Notes: a model not told the origin generated them from the letters alone. 64,000 nucleotides of DNA from JAVBNH01 sp031551635 (GCA_031551635.1 JAVBNH010000006.1:1-64000), one strand, 5' to 3'; counted from the first letter of the stretch, positions 1 to 7,909 are shown. Made by a program: numbers and translations.

Positions 1-84
1 GTGTGATTTTTCATTCGCTGCTTTTTTTGTGCTGTTTTTACTTGGTTTTTTACTTTTCTGAAAATATTTTTTGCTTGGCTCCAT
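1..84 (-). CDS. possible N-terminus of a lysine-rich protein, cut by window edge
   Basis: An open frame reads leftward from an ATG at 84 to the window edge (28 codons). It is very rich in Lys, Ser and Asn and starts MEPSKKYFQKSKK. A promoter-like pair points into it from 155-183. The Shine-Dalgarno sequence is weak. The reading frame is too short and biased to assign a family; it could be the charged N-terminus of a membrane protein or chance. Confidence 0.3.
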   Translation of the reverse strand, partial: MEPSKKYFQKSKKPSKNSTKKAANEKSH

Positions 85-154
85 GTTTTTATCTTTTTTC
101 TTTTGGGGCAGTTTTTTTAGCTACTTTCGCAATCGGCTAATTATCTTTGTATAT

Positions 155-183
155 ATATTACCATAAGCCTTGTTGATTTTCAA
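155..183 (-). promoter_or_regulatory. leftward sigma-A-like promoter
   Basis: On the minus strand TTGAAA (178-183) and TAATAT (155-160) are separated by 17 bp. It diverges from the rightward promoter at 231-259 and would drive the partial reading frame at 1-84. Confidence 0.45.
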
Positions 184-230
184 TAAAATATTGACAATAC
201 AGAAAAAAACAAAAAAAATGAAAATTTTTC

Positions 231-259
231 TTGCATATTTTTTTCATTTATGTTATACT
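231..259 (+). promoter_or_regulatory. sigma-A promoter of the acetyltransferase gene cluster
   Basis: TTGCAT (231-236), a 17-bp spacer and TATACT (254-259). Transcription is expected to begin near 266. This gives a leader of about 220 nt that holds a small reading frame and an intrinsic terminator before the first gene at 486. Confidence 0.7.
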
Positions 260-291
260 AATTGGTAATTATCAAAAAAGGAGCGAGCGTT

Positions 292-393
292 GTGAGCAGC
301 TTTATGATAAACTGTATAATTGATACCATAACCAAGTCTGCGCATCCGTCAGGACACACAGGCTTAGTCCTTTTTGATTTTTATAACAGATAA
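292..393 (+). CDS. candidate 33-residue regulatory leader peptide
   Basis: A GTG start at 292 has a strong AAGGAG (278-283) eight bases upstream. The frame runs 33 codons to TAA at 391 and ends in GHTGLVLFDFYNR. It lies wholly between the promoter and a strong terminator (423-470) ahead of a resistance-like gene set. This is the layout of ribosome-mediated attenuation, in which stalling on the leader changes RNA folding. Bases 315-327 can pair with 401-414, so a stalled or paused ribosome would directly disturb the fold. I do not recognise the peptide; the inducer is unknown. Confidence 0.55.
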   Translation: MSSFMINCIIDTITKSAHPSGHTGLVLFDFYNR

Positions 394-414
394 GAGTCAG
401 GGTATCATATTATA
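315..414 (+). promoter_or_regulatory. long-range leader RNA stem
   Basis: TATAATTGATACC (315-327) is complementary to GGTATCATATTATA (401-414): 13 pairs with one bulged base. The stem encloses most of the leader reading frame and lies just before the terminator hairpin. A translating ribosome must open it. Confidence 0.5.
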
Positions 415-422
415 AAAACATT

Positions 423-470
423 AAACGGCTAAGGGATTATTAAAAACCTTAGCCGTTTTATATTTTTTTT
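423..470 (+). terminator. attenuator terminator before acetyltransferase cluster
   Basis: A perfect 12-bp stem (423-434 with 447-458) and a 12-nt loop are followed by TATTTTTTTT (461-470). It ends one base before the Shine-Dalgarno AAGGAGG (471-477) of the 486 gene, so read-through is required for expression from the upstream promoter. Confidence 0.8.
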
Positions 471-485
471 AAGGAGGAAAGGCAA

Positions 486-1529
486 ATGAAAACACTTGAA
501 TCCGAGCGCTTATTATTGCGGAAATTCACAGAAAATGACTTTGACGCTGTTCACAATTATGCCAGTGTTATGGATAATACTGTTTATATGGAATGGGGTC
601 CAAACACAGCAGAACAAACAAAATCTTTTATAGCCTATTGCATATCCAAAGCAGACGAAAATCCTTGCACAAATTATCAATTTGCCGCTGTACTTAAAGA
701 TACGGACCGTCTAATCGGCGCTTGTAATCTTGCCTCGTCCGGTGATGAAGCTGAAATTGGCTGGATTCTGCATCGTGATTATTGGAAACAAGGGCTTGGC
801 ACTGAAATGGGAAAAGCGTTGCTCAAATTTGGTTTTGATGATTTAGAGCTGCATCGCATCTCTGCCCGTTGTGATGCTGAGAATTACGGTTCATTCAGAG
901 TGATGGATAAAATCGGTATGCGCAGAGAGGGATTGTTTATTGAAGCTCGCCCGGCAAATAAAAAATCAAACATGAAATATGGCGATGAGCTTTTTTATGC
1001 CTTAACTAAGGACGAATGGGAAACAAAAAAGGAGATTGCTTATTATAACTCACTACCTGTAATATTCGATGATTTTATTGAGTTGCCGGAGCTTTCCGAT
1101 GGAGTAATTCATCTTTTCTGCCTGAAAAAGAACCCTGCGGTTCTTGAAAAAAAATATGTACCTGCTTATGATTTTTCTATTTGCAAGGGCGGCGAAAAAG
1201 TCGGAGAAATAAATTTGAGGATCGGTTATTCCGGGTTTGGGCCGGATGAAAGCAGCCTATATTATGGCGGACAAATCGGATATTTTATAGAAGAAAAACA
1301 TCGCGGCAACGGTTATGCCGGTCGTGCCTGCCGTCTTGTCTCACCGGTCGCAAAAGCTCACTCAATGACAAAGCTACTCATCACAAACGATGTTACAAAC
1401 GAAGCGTCAAGACGCGTCTGCGAAAAGCTCGGCGCGCGTTTACTCCGTGTGGCGCGTCTACCGGTATGGCATGATTTGTATATAAAGGGGCAAAGGTTTT
1501 CAAATATATTCGAGTGGAGTGTAGAATAA
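486..1529 (+). CDS. tandem two-domain GNAT acetyltransferase
   Basis: Two complete GNAT (acetyl-CoA-dependent N-acetyltransferase) domains are fused in one 347-residue chain. The first (about 1-175) is of the RimJ/RimL type with the acetyl-CoA loop QGLGTE at 102-107. The second (about 185-347) has RGNGYA at 273-278. ATG 486 follows AAGGAGG with an eight-base spacer. It is the first gene of a tightly spaced cluster and lies behind an attenuator. Single-domain RimJ/L-like enzymes modify ribosomal proteins, drugs or peptides; which applies here cannot be told from sequence. Fusions of two GNATs occur in aminoglycoside, mycothiol and other acetyltransferases. Confidence 0.85.
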   Translation: MKTLESERLLLRKFTENDFDAVHNYASVMDNTVYMEWGPNTAEQTKSFIAYCISKADENPCTNYQFAAVLKDTDRLIGACNLASSGDEAEIGWILHRDYWKQGLGTEMGKALLKFGFDDLELHRISARCDAENYGSFRVMDKIGMRREGLFIEARPANKKSNMKYGDELFYALTKDEWETKKEIAYYNSLPVIFDDFIELPELSDGVIHLFCLKKNPAVLEKKYVPAYDFSICKGGEKVGEINLRIGYSGFGPDESSLYYGGQIGYFIEEKHRGNGYAGRACRLVSPVAKAHSMTKLLITNDVTNEASRRVCEKLGARLLRVARLPVWHDLYIKGQRFSNIFEWSVE

Positions 1530-1530
1530 C

Positions 1531-2034
1531 ATGGAACTCATATTTCCAACCATTGAACATAAACAAGCAGCAGAGGAATACCTCAGTGAGCATATCGCTA
1601 ATGGCGAGGGTCATATAAATGGCGGTGGTGGTTTGGAACGGGATTGTTATGAAGATTATATTGTCAGAATCACTAGCGCACAAACCGCATCACAGACCGG
1701 CTGGGTAAATTGTTATACCTATTTTGTTTTTGTGAACGAAAAAAATGTCGGTACGATTCAAATCAGAGAAACATTAAATGACATTCTTATTAAATCAGGC
1801 GGTCATATCGGTTACGGCGTGCGACCGTCCGAACGCCGAAAAGGATATGCAACACAGATGCTTGCCGCCGCTCTTGAAAAATGTCGTGAGCTTGGCATCG
1901 AAAAAGCACTCGTCACTTGCGATAAAAACAAGCTTGGTTCAGCCAAAACCATATTGAAAAACGGCGGTGTGCTGGAAAACGAATTTACTAATGATGACGG
2001 AGTTGTTAAACAACGTTATTGGATTACATTGTAA
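1531..2034 (+). CDS. GNAT family N-acetyltransferase
   Basis: A 167-residue single GNAT domain with the acetyl-CoA-binding motif RRKGYA at 102-107, followed by the usual helix and strand (LVTCDKNKLGS) and a C-terminal RYWITL strand. It resembles YycN/Acetyltransf_3-type proteins of Firmicutes. It begins two bases after the stop of the preceding double GNAT and is surely co-transcribed. The substrate is unknown. Confidence 0.85.
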   Translation: MELIFPTIEHKQAAEEYLSEHIANGEGHINGGGGLERDCYEDYIVRITSAQTASQTGWVNCYTYFVFVNEKNVGTIQIRETLNDILIKSGGHIGYGVRPSERRKGYATQMLAAALEKCRELGIEKALVTCDKNKLGSAKTILKNGGVLENEFTNDDGVVKQRYWITL

Positions 2035-2053
2035 TAAGCGAGGAGGAAAAACA

Positions 2054-2833
2054 ATGGATTTACATGATTTCGCTGATGTTGCGCTCAATTATGACTGCTA
2101 TTTACCGGCACTTGGAGCAAATAAAGATGGCTTTGAGGATTTTCATTTGACCCTTGCGGGGAAATATGGTCAAGATGGCGTTCTTGATATTGCCTGCGGT
2201 ACAGGAGTGCTTACAATTCCTCTTGTGAAAGCGGGTTATGCTGTTACGGCACTTGATTTATCCGTTCCGATGATTGATGTAACAAAAGAAAAGCTGTGTA
2301 GCGAAAATCTTAATGCCGATTTAGTCGTTGCCAACATGATTGATTTTAAAATCGACCGCAAGTTTTCACTTGCCATTATTGCCAGAAGCGGATTCATGCA
2401 CCTTTTAACATCAAAAGAACAGCGGCAGACTCTTATGAATATCAAAGAGCACTTGATCGACGGCGGCGTGTTGACACTCAATACTTTCCAGCCTTATCCC
2501 GTTATTCAAACCGAACAGATGATATCCACCTCGGACGAATATTATTTACGCTCTGAATACATAAATCATGAGGGTAAAAAAGAACGTATTTATAACGCTG
2601 CAACATATGATTATATTACACAAATAATGAGAGGCAACTGGAAATTCGAGACGCTTGACGATAATGGCAATGTTACTGAAACTCGTATAAGACCGCTCGC
2701 TATGCGGAATACCTATCGTCAGGAAATGGAGTATTTGTTTGAGCTGTGTGGGTATGAAATCGTTGATGTTTATAATAATTATTGTTATGATGAAGCAAAA
2801 GATAATTTTATTTGGGTGGTGAGGAGACGATGA
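2054..2833 (+). CDS. class I SAM-dependent methyltransferase
   Basis: A 259-residue Rossmann-fold methyltransferase. Motif I is DIACGTG (45-51) and the acidic residue after strand 2 is D68 (ALDLS). The start at 2054 is chosen because AGGAGG (2041-2046) lies eight bases upstream; a longer frame from 1967 would overlap the previous gene out of frame. Its end overlaps the next gene by four bases (ATGA). The family is that of small-molecule methyltransferases (Methyltransf_25/11); the substrate cannot be inferred. Its position among acetyltransferases suggests modification of a drug or metabolite. Confidence 0.85.
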   Translation: MDLHDFADVALNYDCYLPALGANKDGFEDFHLTLAGKYGQDGVLDIACGTGVLTIPLVKAGYAVTALDLSVPMIDVTKEKLCSENLNADLVVANMIDFKIDRKFSLAIIARSGFMHLLTSKEQRQTLMNIKEHLIDGGVLTLNTFQPYPVIQTEQMISTSDEYYLRSEYINHEGKKERIYNAATYDYITQIMRGNWKFETLDDNGNVTETRIRPLAMRNTYRQEMEYLFELCGYEIVDVYNNYCYDEAKDNFIWVVRRR

Positions 2834-3306
2834 TAAGACAGTTATTATATAAAGATTTGACTTTAGCTGCAGAAGTTATTCGCTTAAGCTTTGGGACAGT
2901 GGCAAAAGAATTTGGTATTACCGAGCAAAACTGTCCCAATCATACCAGCTTTACCACGACCGAAAAACTTCAAATCCACTTTGACAAAAACTGGCTGATG
3001 TATGGTCTGTTCGATGATAAACATCTTGTGGGATATGTTTCGTTGTCAAAAGAAAGTGATAATTTCTTTGAATTACATAACCTTGCTGTTCTTCCTGAGT
3101 ATCGACACAATGGATATGGTAAGAAGTTACTGGATCTTTGTAAAGAAAAAGTCAAAGAGATAAAAGGCAATAAAATTACCTTGAGCATTATTGAAGAAAA
3201 TACTGTCTTAAAAAATTGGTATATTAAAAATGGGTTTGTTCATACCGGAACGAAAAATTTCGACCATCTGCCTTTTACATGCGGCTATATGGAATGGGAG
3301 GGATAA
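2830..3306 (+). CDS. GNAT family N-acetyltransferase
   Basis: A 158-residue single GNAT domain. The acetyl-CoA motif is RHNGYG (92-97) and the core ends in the strand TLSIIEENTVLKNWYIKNGF. ATG 2830 overlaps the stop of the methyltransferase (translational coupling); a TTG 18 bases upstream is less likely. The Shine-Dalgarno GAGGAG is close (three bases). Substrate unknown. Confidence 0.85.
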   Translation: MIRQLLYKDLTLAAEVIRLSFGTVAKEFGITEQNCPNHTSFTTTEKLQIHFDKNWLMYGLFDDKHLVGYVSLSKESDNFFELHNLAVLPEYRHNGYGKKLLDLCKEKVKEIKGNKITLSIIEENTVLKNWYIKNGFVHTGTKNFDHLPFTCGYMEWEG

Positions 3307-3308
3307 CA

Positions 3309-3866
3309 ATGCGTCATGTAGGAACACAAGCCATAAAAACATACCGATTAACCTTACGAAAAATCGAGCTTGCTGACGCTGAAATGATGTTTAATAACTG
3401 GGCAAATGACGATGAGGTTTCCCGATATATGCGCTGGGCGACACATAAAAATGTGGACGAAACCAAAGCCATCATTCAAAACTGGCTTAACGGATATAAA
3501 GAAAACAACCGATATCACTGGGGAATTTGCCTTGATAACGGCGAAATGATCGGTTCGGTAGGGATAATGATAACCGCCGAATATGATTTTAAGGCGGAAG
3601 TCGGGTATTGCATAGGGCGCAAATGGCGGAGTCAGGGTTATACCAGTGAAGCGGTAAAAGCGGCTATTGACTATATGTTTAAAAATACTGATATTGAACG
3701 GATTGAAGCCTATCATTCAGTACAAAATCCCGCTTCCGGCAGGGTTATGGTAAAGAGCGGAATGCAGCATGAGGGTTTCGCAAGGCATAAATACAGAAAC
3801 CGTGACGGCTTTCAGGATTGTGAGCTGTATGGAATTGTCAGGGATGAATGGGAAATAATGAAATAA
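3309..3866 (+). CDS. RimJ/RimL-type GNAT acetyltransferase
   Basis: A 185-residue GNAT of the RimJ/RimL type: N-terminal strand YRLTLRKIELADAEMMFNNW, acetyl-CoA loop RSQGYTSEA (107-115), and C-terminal RDEWE as in ribosomal-protein acetyltransferases. The start at 3309 is preceded by GGGAGGG (3297-3302 region). It is the last gene of the cluster. No clear terminator follows, only a short copy of the dispersed hairpin repeat. Confidence 0.85.
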   Translation: MRHVGTQAIKTYRLTLRKIELADAEMMFNNWANDDEVSRYMRWATHKNVDETKAIIQNWLNGYKENNRYHWGICLDNGEMIGSVGIMITAEYDFKAEVGYCIGRKWRSQGYTSEAVKAAIDYMFKNTDIERIEAYHSVQNPASGRVMVKSGMQHEGFARHKYRNRDGFQDCELYGIVRDEWEIMK

Positions 3867-3888
3867 AAAAATCTTGAAACAGGGCATT

Positions 3889-3927
3889 AGCACCTTAGTG
3901 GGCTGAAAGCTCAATAAGGTACTAGCA
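3889..3927. repeat. short copy of dispersed hairpin repeat (copy A)
   Basis: This 39-base copy has the head of the repeat family (CCTTAGTGGGCTGAAAGCTC) but lacks the GTGGGCTTGG tail. Here it closes on itself: TAGCACCTTA is answered by TAAGGTACTA, enclosing the inner hairpin TGGGC-TGAAA-GCTCA. It lies between the last acetyltransferase and the GMP-synthase gene. Confidence 0.65.
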
Positions 3928-4092
3928 TAATAATAAGCATAGCACCGGAAACAAAAAGAAAACAATTCATAAATGTTTGATTCCATCGTTTTATGATAAA
4001 TTACAGAAAATCTTTTTTTTCGCAAAGCGTCTATGTTAAAAAGCGAGATTTTGAGTTTTTTTTGAATTTATTATTTAAATCACTGATGTATG

Positions 4093-4101
4093 TGGTATAA
4101 T
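4093..4101 (+). promoter_or_regulatory. extended -10 promoter of guaA-like gene
   Basis: TGGTATAAT (TGn + TATAAT at 4096-4101) without a good -35 at the proper distance. The start would be near 4108, about 24 bases before the ATG. No purine riboswitch is visible between 3927 and 4120. Confidence 0.55.
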
Positions 4102-4131
4102 ATATGACATTATTTATAGGGAGTGTTGTAT

Positions 4132-5088
4132 ATGAGTCGTTCAGCGTCAGAAATTCAGAAGTTTATTGAGCAGCAGATAAGCGAAATCCGTGAACAGGTC
4201 GGGGACAAAAAGGTTCTTTTGGCATTGTCGGGCGGTGTCGACTCGTCTGTATGCGCGGCACTTCTTTCGAGGGCGATTCCCGGGCAGCTCTCCTGTGTTT
4301 TTGTTAATCACGGTTTCATGCGCAAGAATGAACCGGAGGAGATTGAAGCAACCTTCGGCAAAATGAATTTGAATTTCGTGCATGTGAACGCGGTTGAGAG
4401 GTATATGTACAAGCTCCGCGGGGTGAGCGACCCCGAAACAAAACGAACAATTATCGGCAATGAGTTTTACGCGGTACTCTCAGACGCCGCGAGGGAGCTG
4501 GGGCAGCTTGATTTTATCGCACAGGGCACGATATACCCTGACATTCTCGAATCTGGCAAGGCAAAGGCAAAGCACATAAAAACACACCACAACTCGCTCT
4601 CGCCCAACGAAGCCCTCGGCATCAAGGGACTTGTGGAGCCGCTGAAGCCGCTTTATAAGGACGAGGTCAGAATGATGGGCGCAATGCTCGGACTGCCGGA
4701 CGCTCTCGTCAAGAGGCAGCCCTTCCCGGGACCGGGACTTGCTGTACGCGCTCTCGGCGAGCTGACGCGAGAGAGACTCGACACCCTCAGAGACGCCGAC
4801 GCGATAGTCAGAGAGGAGCTCGGAAAACTGCCGGAGCTACCGAGCCAATATTTCGCCATCCTGACCAACTCAAAATCAACCGGCATCAAAGACGAGGCAC
4901 GCAGCTACGAGTGGGTCGCGGCAATCAGAGCAGTTGTAACGCAAAACTTCATGAGTGCCGAAATCGCCGAAATCCCCTATAAAACCCTGAACACAATAGC
5001 CGTAAGAATCACAACCGAAGTCCCCGGCATAAACCGCGTTGTCTACGACGTGACCCCGAAGCCGGTCGGAACGGTGGAGTGGGAGTAA
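4132..5088 (+). CDS. guaA: GMP synthase ATP-pyrophosphatase subunit (no glutaminase domain)
   Basis: A 318-residue protein equivalent to the C-terminal two thirds of GuaA. It contains the ATP-pyrophosphatase P-loop SGGVDSS (33-39), the XMP/ATP-binding region with KTHHN, and the C-terminal dimerisation domain ending in PKPVGTVEWE. It converts XMP to GMP using ATP and ammonia. The N-terminal class I glutamine amidotransferase (about 200 residues) of the usual bacterial GuaA is absent, as in the two-subunit GuaAa/GuaAb enzymes of archaea. ATG 4132 has AGGGAG eight bases upstream and nothing upstream encodes the missing domain. It either uses free ammonia or a glutaminase subunit elsewhere. Confidence 0.9.
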   Translation: MSRSASEIQKFIEQQISEIREQVGDKKVLLALSGGVDSSVCAALLSRAIPGQLSCVFVNHGFMRKNEPEEIEATFGKMNLNFVHVNAVERYMYKLRGVSDPETKRTIIGNEFYAVLSDAARELGQLDFIAQGTIYPDILESGKAKAKHIKTHHNSLSPNEALGIKGLVEPLKPLYKDEVRMMGAMLGLPDALVKRQPFPGPGLAVRALGELTRERLDTLRDADAIVREELGKLPELPSQYFAILTNSKSTGIKDEARSYEWVAAIRAVVTQNFMSAEIAEIPYKTLNTIAVRITTEVPGINRVVYDVTPKPVGTVEWE

Positions 5089-5098
5089 GCAATAAAAC

Positions 5099-5143
5099 AG
5101 CCGCAAGCCTTGATAATAAAAGGGTTTGCGGCTTATTTTTTTG
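5099..5143 (+). terminator. intrinsic terminator after guaA-like gene
   Basis: AGCCGCAAGCC pairs with GGGTTTGCGGCT around an A/T-rich loop and is followed by TATTTTTTT. Confidence 0.8.
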
Positions 5144-5181
5144 TCTTGTTTTTAATTTCAATTTAGCATTAATACACTCTA

Positions 5182-5210
5182 TTGACTTTATTCACAACCT
5201 CGAATATAAT
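5182..5210 (+). promoter_or_regulatory. promoter of the restriction-modification operon
   Basis: TTGACT (5182-5187), 17-bp spacer, TATAAT (5205-5210). Transcription should start near 5217, only 20 bases before the methylase ATG. Six-base arms AACCTC (5196-5201) and GAGGTT (5225-5230) flank the -10 and could be an operator. Confidence 0.7.
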
Positions 5211-5236
5211 AATACCATCGTTTGGAGGTTTTTCAT

Positions 5237-6304
5237 ATGGATTTTTTGACAGCACGCGAAGCGTCGGAGCTTTGGGGTATATCTCAGCGCCGTGTAGCCA
5301 CATATTGTTCTGAAGAACGAATAAAAGGAGCCGAAATGAAAGGTAATATGTGGTTTATTCCTCAGAATACGCAAAAACCGAATGATGTCAAAATCGCAAA
5401 GTTTCAGCAAAAAGCTCCTGCTAACATCAAACCATTTATAAAGTGGGCGGGCGGTAAAACACAGATTCTAGATAATATACGGATGAAATATCCTGACAAA
5501 CTCGGGAAAAGTGTAACAAAATATGCGGAACCGTTTGTTGGCGGGGGGGCAGTTTTATTTGACATTCTTAGTAATTACAATGTAGATGAAGTATACATTA
5601 GTGATATAAATCATGAATTGATTTTAACATATAAAACAATTCGTAATAATATTAACGAATTGATTTCGAGTTTGATTTTACTGGAAAAAACATATTTATC
5701 AGCTACTGAAGATCATCGTAAAAGAATCTATTATGATAACCGTGTTAAATTTAACACTCTTAGATTGCAAAATAGTGTTTCACCGGAGCTTGCTGCTTTG
5801 TTTATCTTTTTAAATAGAACCTGCTTTAACGGCCTTTACAGGGTTAATTCCAAAGGGGAGTTTAATGTTCCGCAAGGCAGTTATAAAAATCCATGTATTT
5901 GCGATGAAACCAACCTCTTAGCGGTATCTGAACGATTACGGAACGTCAGAATTATTTGCGGTGATTACAAAGAATCCGAAAGTTTTATCGATAAAAATAC
6001 TTTCGCCTATTTCGATCCGCCTTATCGTCCCCTGAGCATCTCATCTAATTTTACCTCTTACACACAGAACGGTTTTGGTGATAAAGATCAAATAGAACTG
6101 GCGCATTTTATTGATAAACTAAACGAACGCGGAGCTTTTATTATCGCAAGTAACAGTGATCCGAAAAACACAAACGAAGAAGATAACTTTTTTGACGAGC
6201 TGTATGCGCGGCACAAGATATTTCGAATCAGTGCTAGCAGAGCGATAAATTCGGCAGGTAAAGGACGGGGAAAAATAAACGAATTGCTAATCTCAAACTT
6301 CTAG
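5237..6304 (+). CDS. HTH-fused DNA adenine methylase (Dam/DpnM type)
   Basis: A 355-residue chain in two parts. Residues 1-55 form an excisionase/MerR-like helix-turn-helix domain (TAREASELWGISQRRV). Residues 65-355 are an alpha-class N6-adenine methyltransferase (MethyltransfD12): KWAGGKTQ (69-76), PFVGGGA (99-105) and the catalytic DPPY (260-263). This family makes GATC methylases such as Dam and M.DpnII. ATG 5237 has GGAGGT (5224-5229) upstream; a TTG at 5222 is poorer. It is followed after 10 bases by a DpnII-like endonuclease, so it protects host DNA. The HTH could let the methylase regulate its own operon. Confidence 0.9.
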   Translation: MDFLTAREASELWGISQRRVATYCSEERIKGAEMKGNMWFIPQNTQKPNDVKIAKFQQKAPANIKPFIKWAGGKTQILDNIRMKYPDKLGKSVTKYAEPFVGGGAVLFDILSNYNVDEVYISDINHELILTYKTIRNNINELISSLILLEKTYLSATEDHRKRIYYDNRVKFNTLRLQNSVSPELAALFIFLNRTCFNGLYRVNSKGEFNVPQGSYKNPCICDETNLLAVSERLRNVRIICGDYKESESFIDKNTFAYFDPPYRPLSISSNFTSYTQNGFGDKDQIELAHFIDKLNERGAFIIASNSDPKNTNEEDNFFDELYARHKIFRISASRAINSAGKGRGKINELLISNF

Positions 6305-6314
6305 TGGAGGATAT

Positions 6315-7172
6315 ATGAGAAATTTTAACGAATGGCTGTCAAAGTTTAAAAGCAGTATTTCTGACTATGGATACTACATAGATTTTAATAAGGTTTACAG
6401 AAACATAGACGCTATTAAAGTGGAACTTAATATTTTAAATTCATTAATTGGCTCAAAAAAAATTGAAAGCGATTTTGAGCAATTAATTGTTAAATATCCG
6501 GAAACCTTAAAATGTATTCCGCTTCTTCTTGCAATACGTGAGCGTGAAATTTATGCAATTGATGGCGATGGCGAGTTTTTATACAACTTTAAAAAAGCCA
6601 ATTACAACTTGGAACAATATAAAGCCTTTATGCGAAAAACAGGACTTTTTAATCTTTTGGAAAATCATTTACTTTCGAATTTAGTAGACTATGCAACAGG
6701 GATTGAAACAGGTCTTGACAGTAACGGACGAAAAAATCGCGGTGGTCACCTTATGGAAAATCTAGTAGAATCCTATTTGCAAAAGGCTGGACTTACTAAA
6801 AATCTAACTTATTTTAAGGAAATGAAAATTAGCGAAATTGAAGAAAAATGGGAACTTGATTTATCTGCTCTTTCAAACCAAGGGAAAACAGTTAAAAGGT
6901 TTGATTTCGTTGTAAAAACGAAGAAAACTGTTTTTGGAATTGAAACAAATTTTTATGGGGGCGGCGGCTCTAAACTGAATGAAACTGCACGAAGCTACAA
7001 GAATATCGCCATTGAATCAAAAGAGATAGTTGGATTTGCTTTTTTATGGTTTACAGATGGTCGTGGTTGGACTTCTGCACGAAACAACCTTGAAGAAACT
7101 TTTGATGTTATGGAACATATATATAGTATTAATGATTTGGAAAATGGCATAATGGGTAGGTTTTTTACATGA
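6315..7172 (+). CDS. DpnII/MboI-type restriction endonuclease
   Basis: A 285-residue protein matching the DpnII endonuclease family in length and motifs. GLDSNGRKNRGGHLMENL (133-150) contains the N-terminal catalytic Glu region, and FDFVV (196-200) followed by IETNFY (209-214) carries the PD-(D/E)xK-like centre in which the usual Lys is Asn, as in DpnII. SKLNETARSYKN follows. The expected target is unmethylated GATC. Start 6315 has GGAGG four bases upstream. The last four bases overlap the next methylase gene. The specificity is inferred from family. Confidence 0.88.
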   Translation: MRNFNEWLSKFKSSISDYGYYIDFNKVYRNIDAIKVELNILNSLIGSKKIESDFEQLIVKYPETLKCIPLLLAIREREIYAIDGDGEFLYNFKKANYNLEQYKAFMRKTGLFNLLENHLLSNLVDYATGIETGLDSNGRKNRGGHLMENLVESYLQKAGLTKNLTYFKEMKISEIEEKWELDLSALSNQGKTVKRFDFVVKTKKTVFGIETNFYGGGGSKLNETARSYKNIAIESKEIVGFAFLWFTDGRGWTSARNNLEETFDVMEHIYSINDLENGIMGRFFT

Positions 7173-7909
7173 CTATAAAAAAGTGGGAACCGGAAGATTT
7201 TGAACTTGAAATGACAACGCATTGGTCTTTTCCTAATCGTGGAAATTGGGCAACGCACGATGCAAAGTGGCGTGGAAATTGGTCGCCTTACATTCCTCGA
7301 AATGTATTGCTGCGATACTCAAATGAAAACGATTTAGTTCTTGATCAGTTTGCCGGAGGTGGCACAACATTAGTTGAAGCAAAACTATTAAATCGCAATA
7401 TTATTGGTGTTGATGTCAATGATATTGCTTTGGAGAGGTGTAAAGAAAAAACTGATTTTCAGCATGAGGGGGCAGATGGTAAGGTTTACATACATAAGGG
7501 TGACGCGCGGAATCTTCATTTTATTCCGGATGCCAGTATTGATTTAATTTGCACACATCCCCCATATGCAGATATAATTAAATATAGTGAGGAAATTGAA
7601 GAGGATTTGTCTCATTTGAAAGTCAAAGACTTTTTAGAAGAGATAAAAAAGGTAGCTAATGAGAGTTATCGAGTATTAAAAAAGGACAAGTTCTGCGCCA
7701 TTTTAATGGGAGATACCCGCCAAAAAGGTCATGTTGTTCCGATGAGTTTTGAGGTCATGAAAATATTTGAAAATGCAGGATTCAAAATAAAAGAAATCAT
7801 TATCAAAGAACAGCATAACTGCAAAGCAACAGGTTATTGGAAAACAAATAGTGTGAAGTATAATTTTCTTTTATTGGCGCATGAATTTTTATTTATTTTT
7901 AAAAAATAA
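7169..7909 (+). CDS. second DNA methyltransferase (N4/N6 type)
   Basis: A 246-residue DNA methylase with FAGGGTT (61-67, SAM binding) preceding HPPY (130-133, catalytic). The N-terminus WSFPNRGNWATH and SPYIPRN is typical of COG0863-type N4-cytosine/N6-adenine methylases. It is translationally coupled to the endonuclease (ATGA overlap). In DpnII systems the second methylase (DpnA) has its catalytic motif first; here the motif order is reversed, so this is not an ordinary DpnA. It could modify a different target or single-stranded DNA. Confidence 0.85.
   Translation: MTIKKWEPEDFELEMTTHWSFPNRGNWATHDAKWRGNWSPYIPRNVLLRYSNENDLVLDQFAGGGTTLVEAKLLNRNIIGVDVNDIALERCKEKTDFQHEGADGKVYIHKGDARNLHFIPDASIDLICTHPPYADIIKYSEEIEEDLSHLKVKDFLEEIKKVANESYRVLKKDKFCAILMGDTRQKGHVVPMSFEVMKIFENAGFKIKEIIIKEQHNCKATGYWKTNSVKYNFLLLAHEFLFIFKK

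Noticed and set aside
3867..4120. Purine riboswitch before the guaA-like gene
   Set aside because: No conserved purine-aptamer junction or terminator pair could be found; only the short repeat copy A and AT-rich DNA are there.
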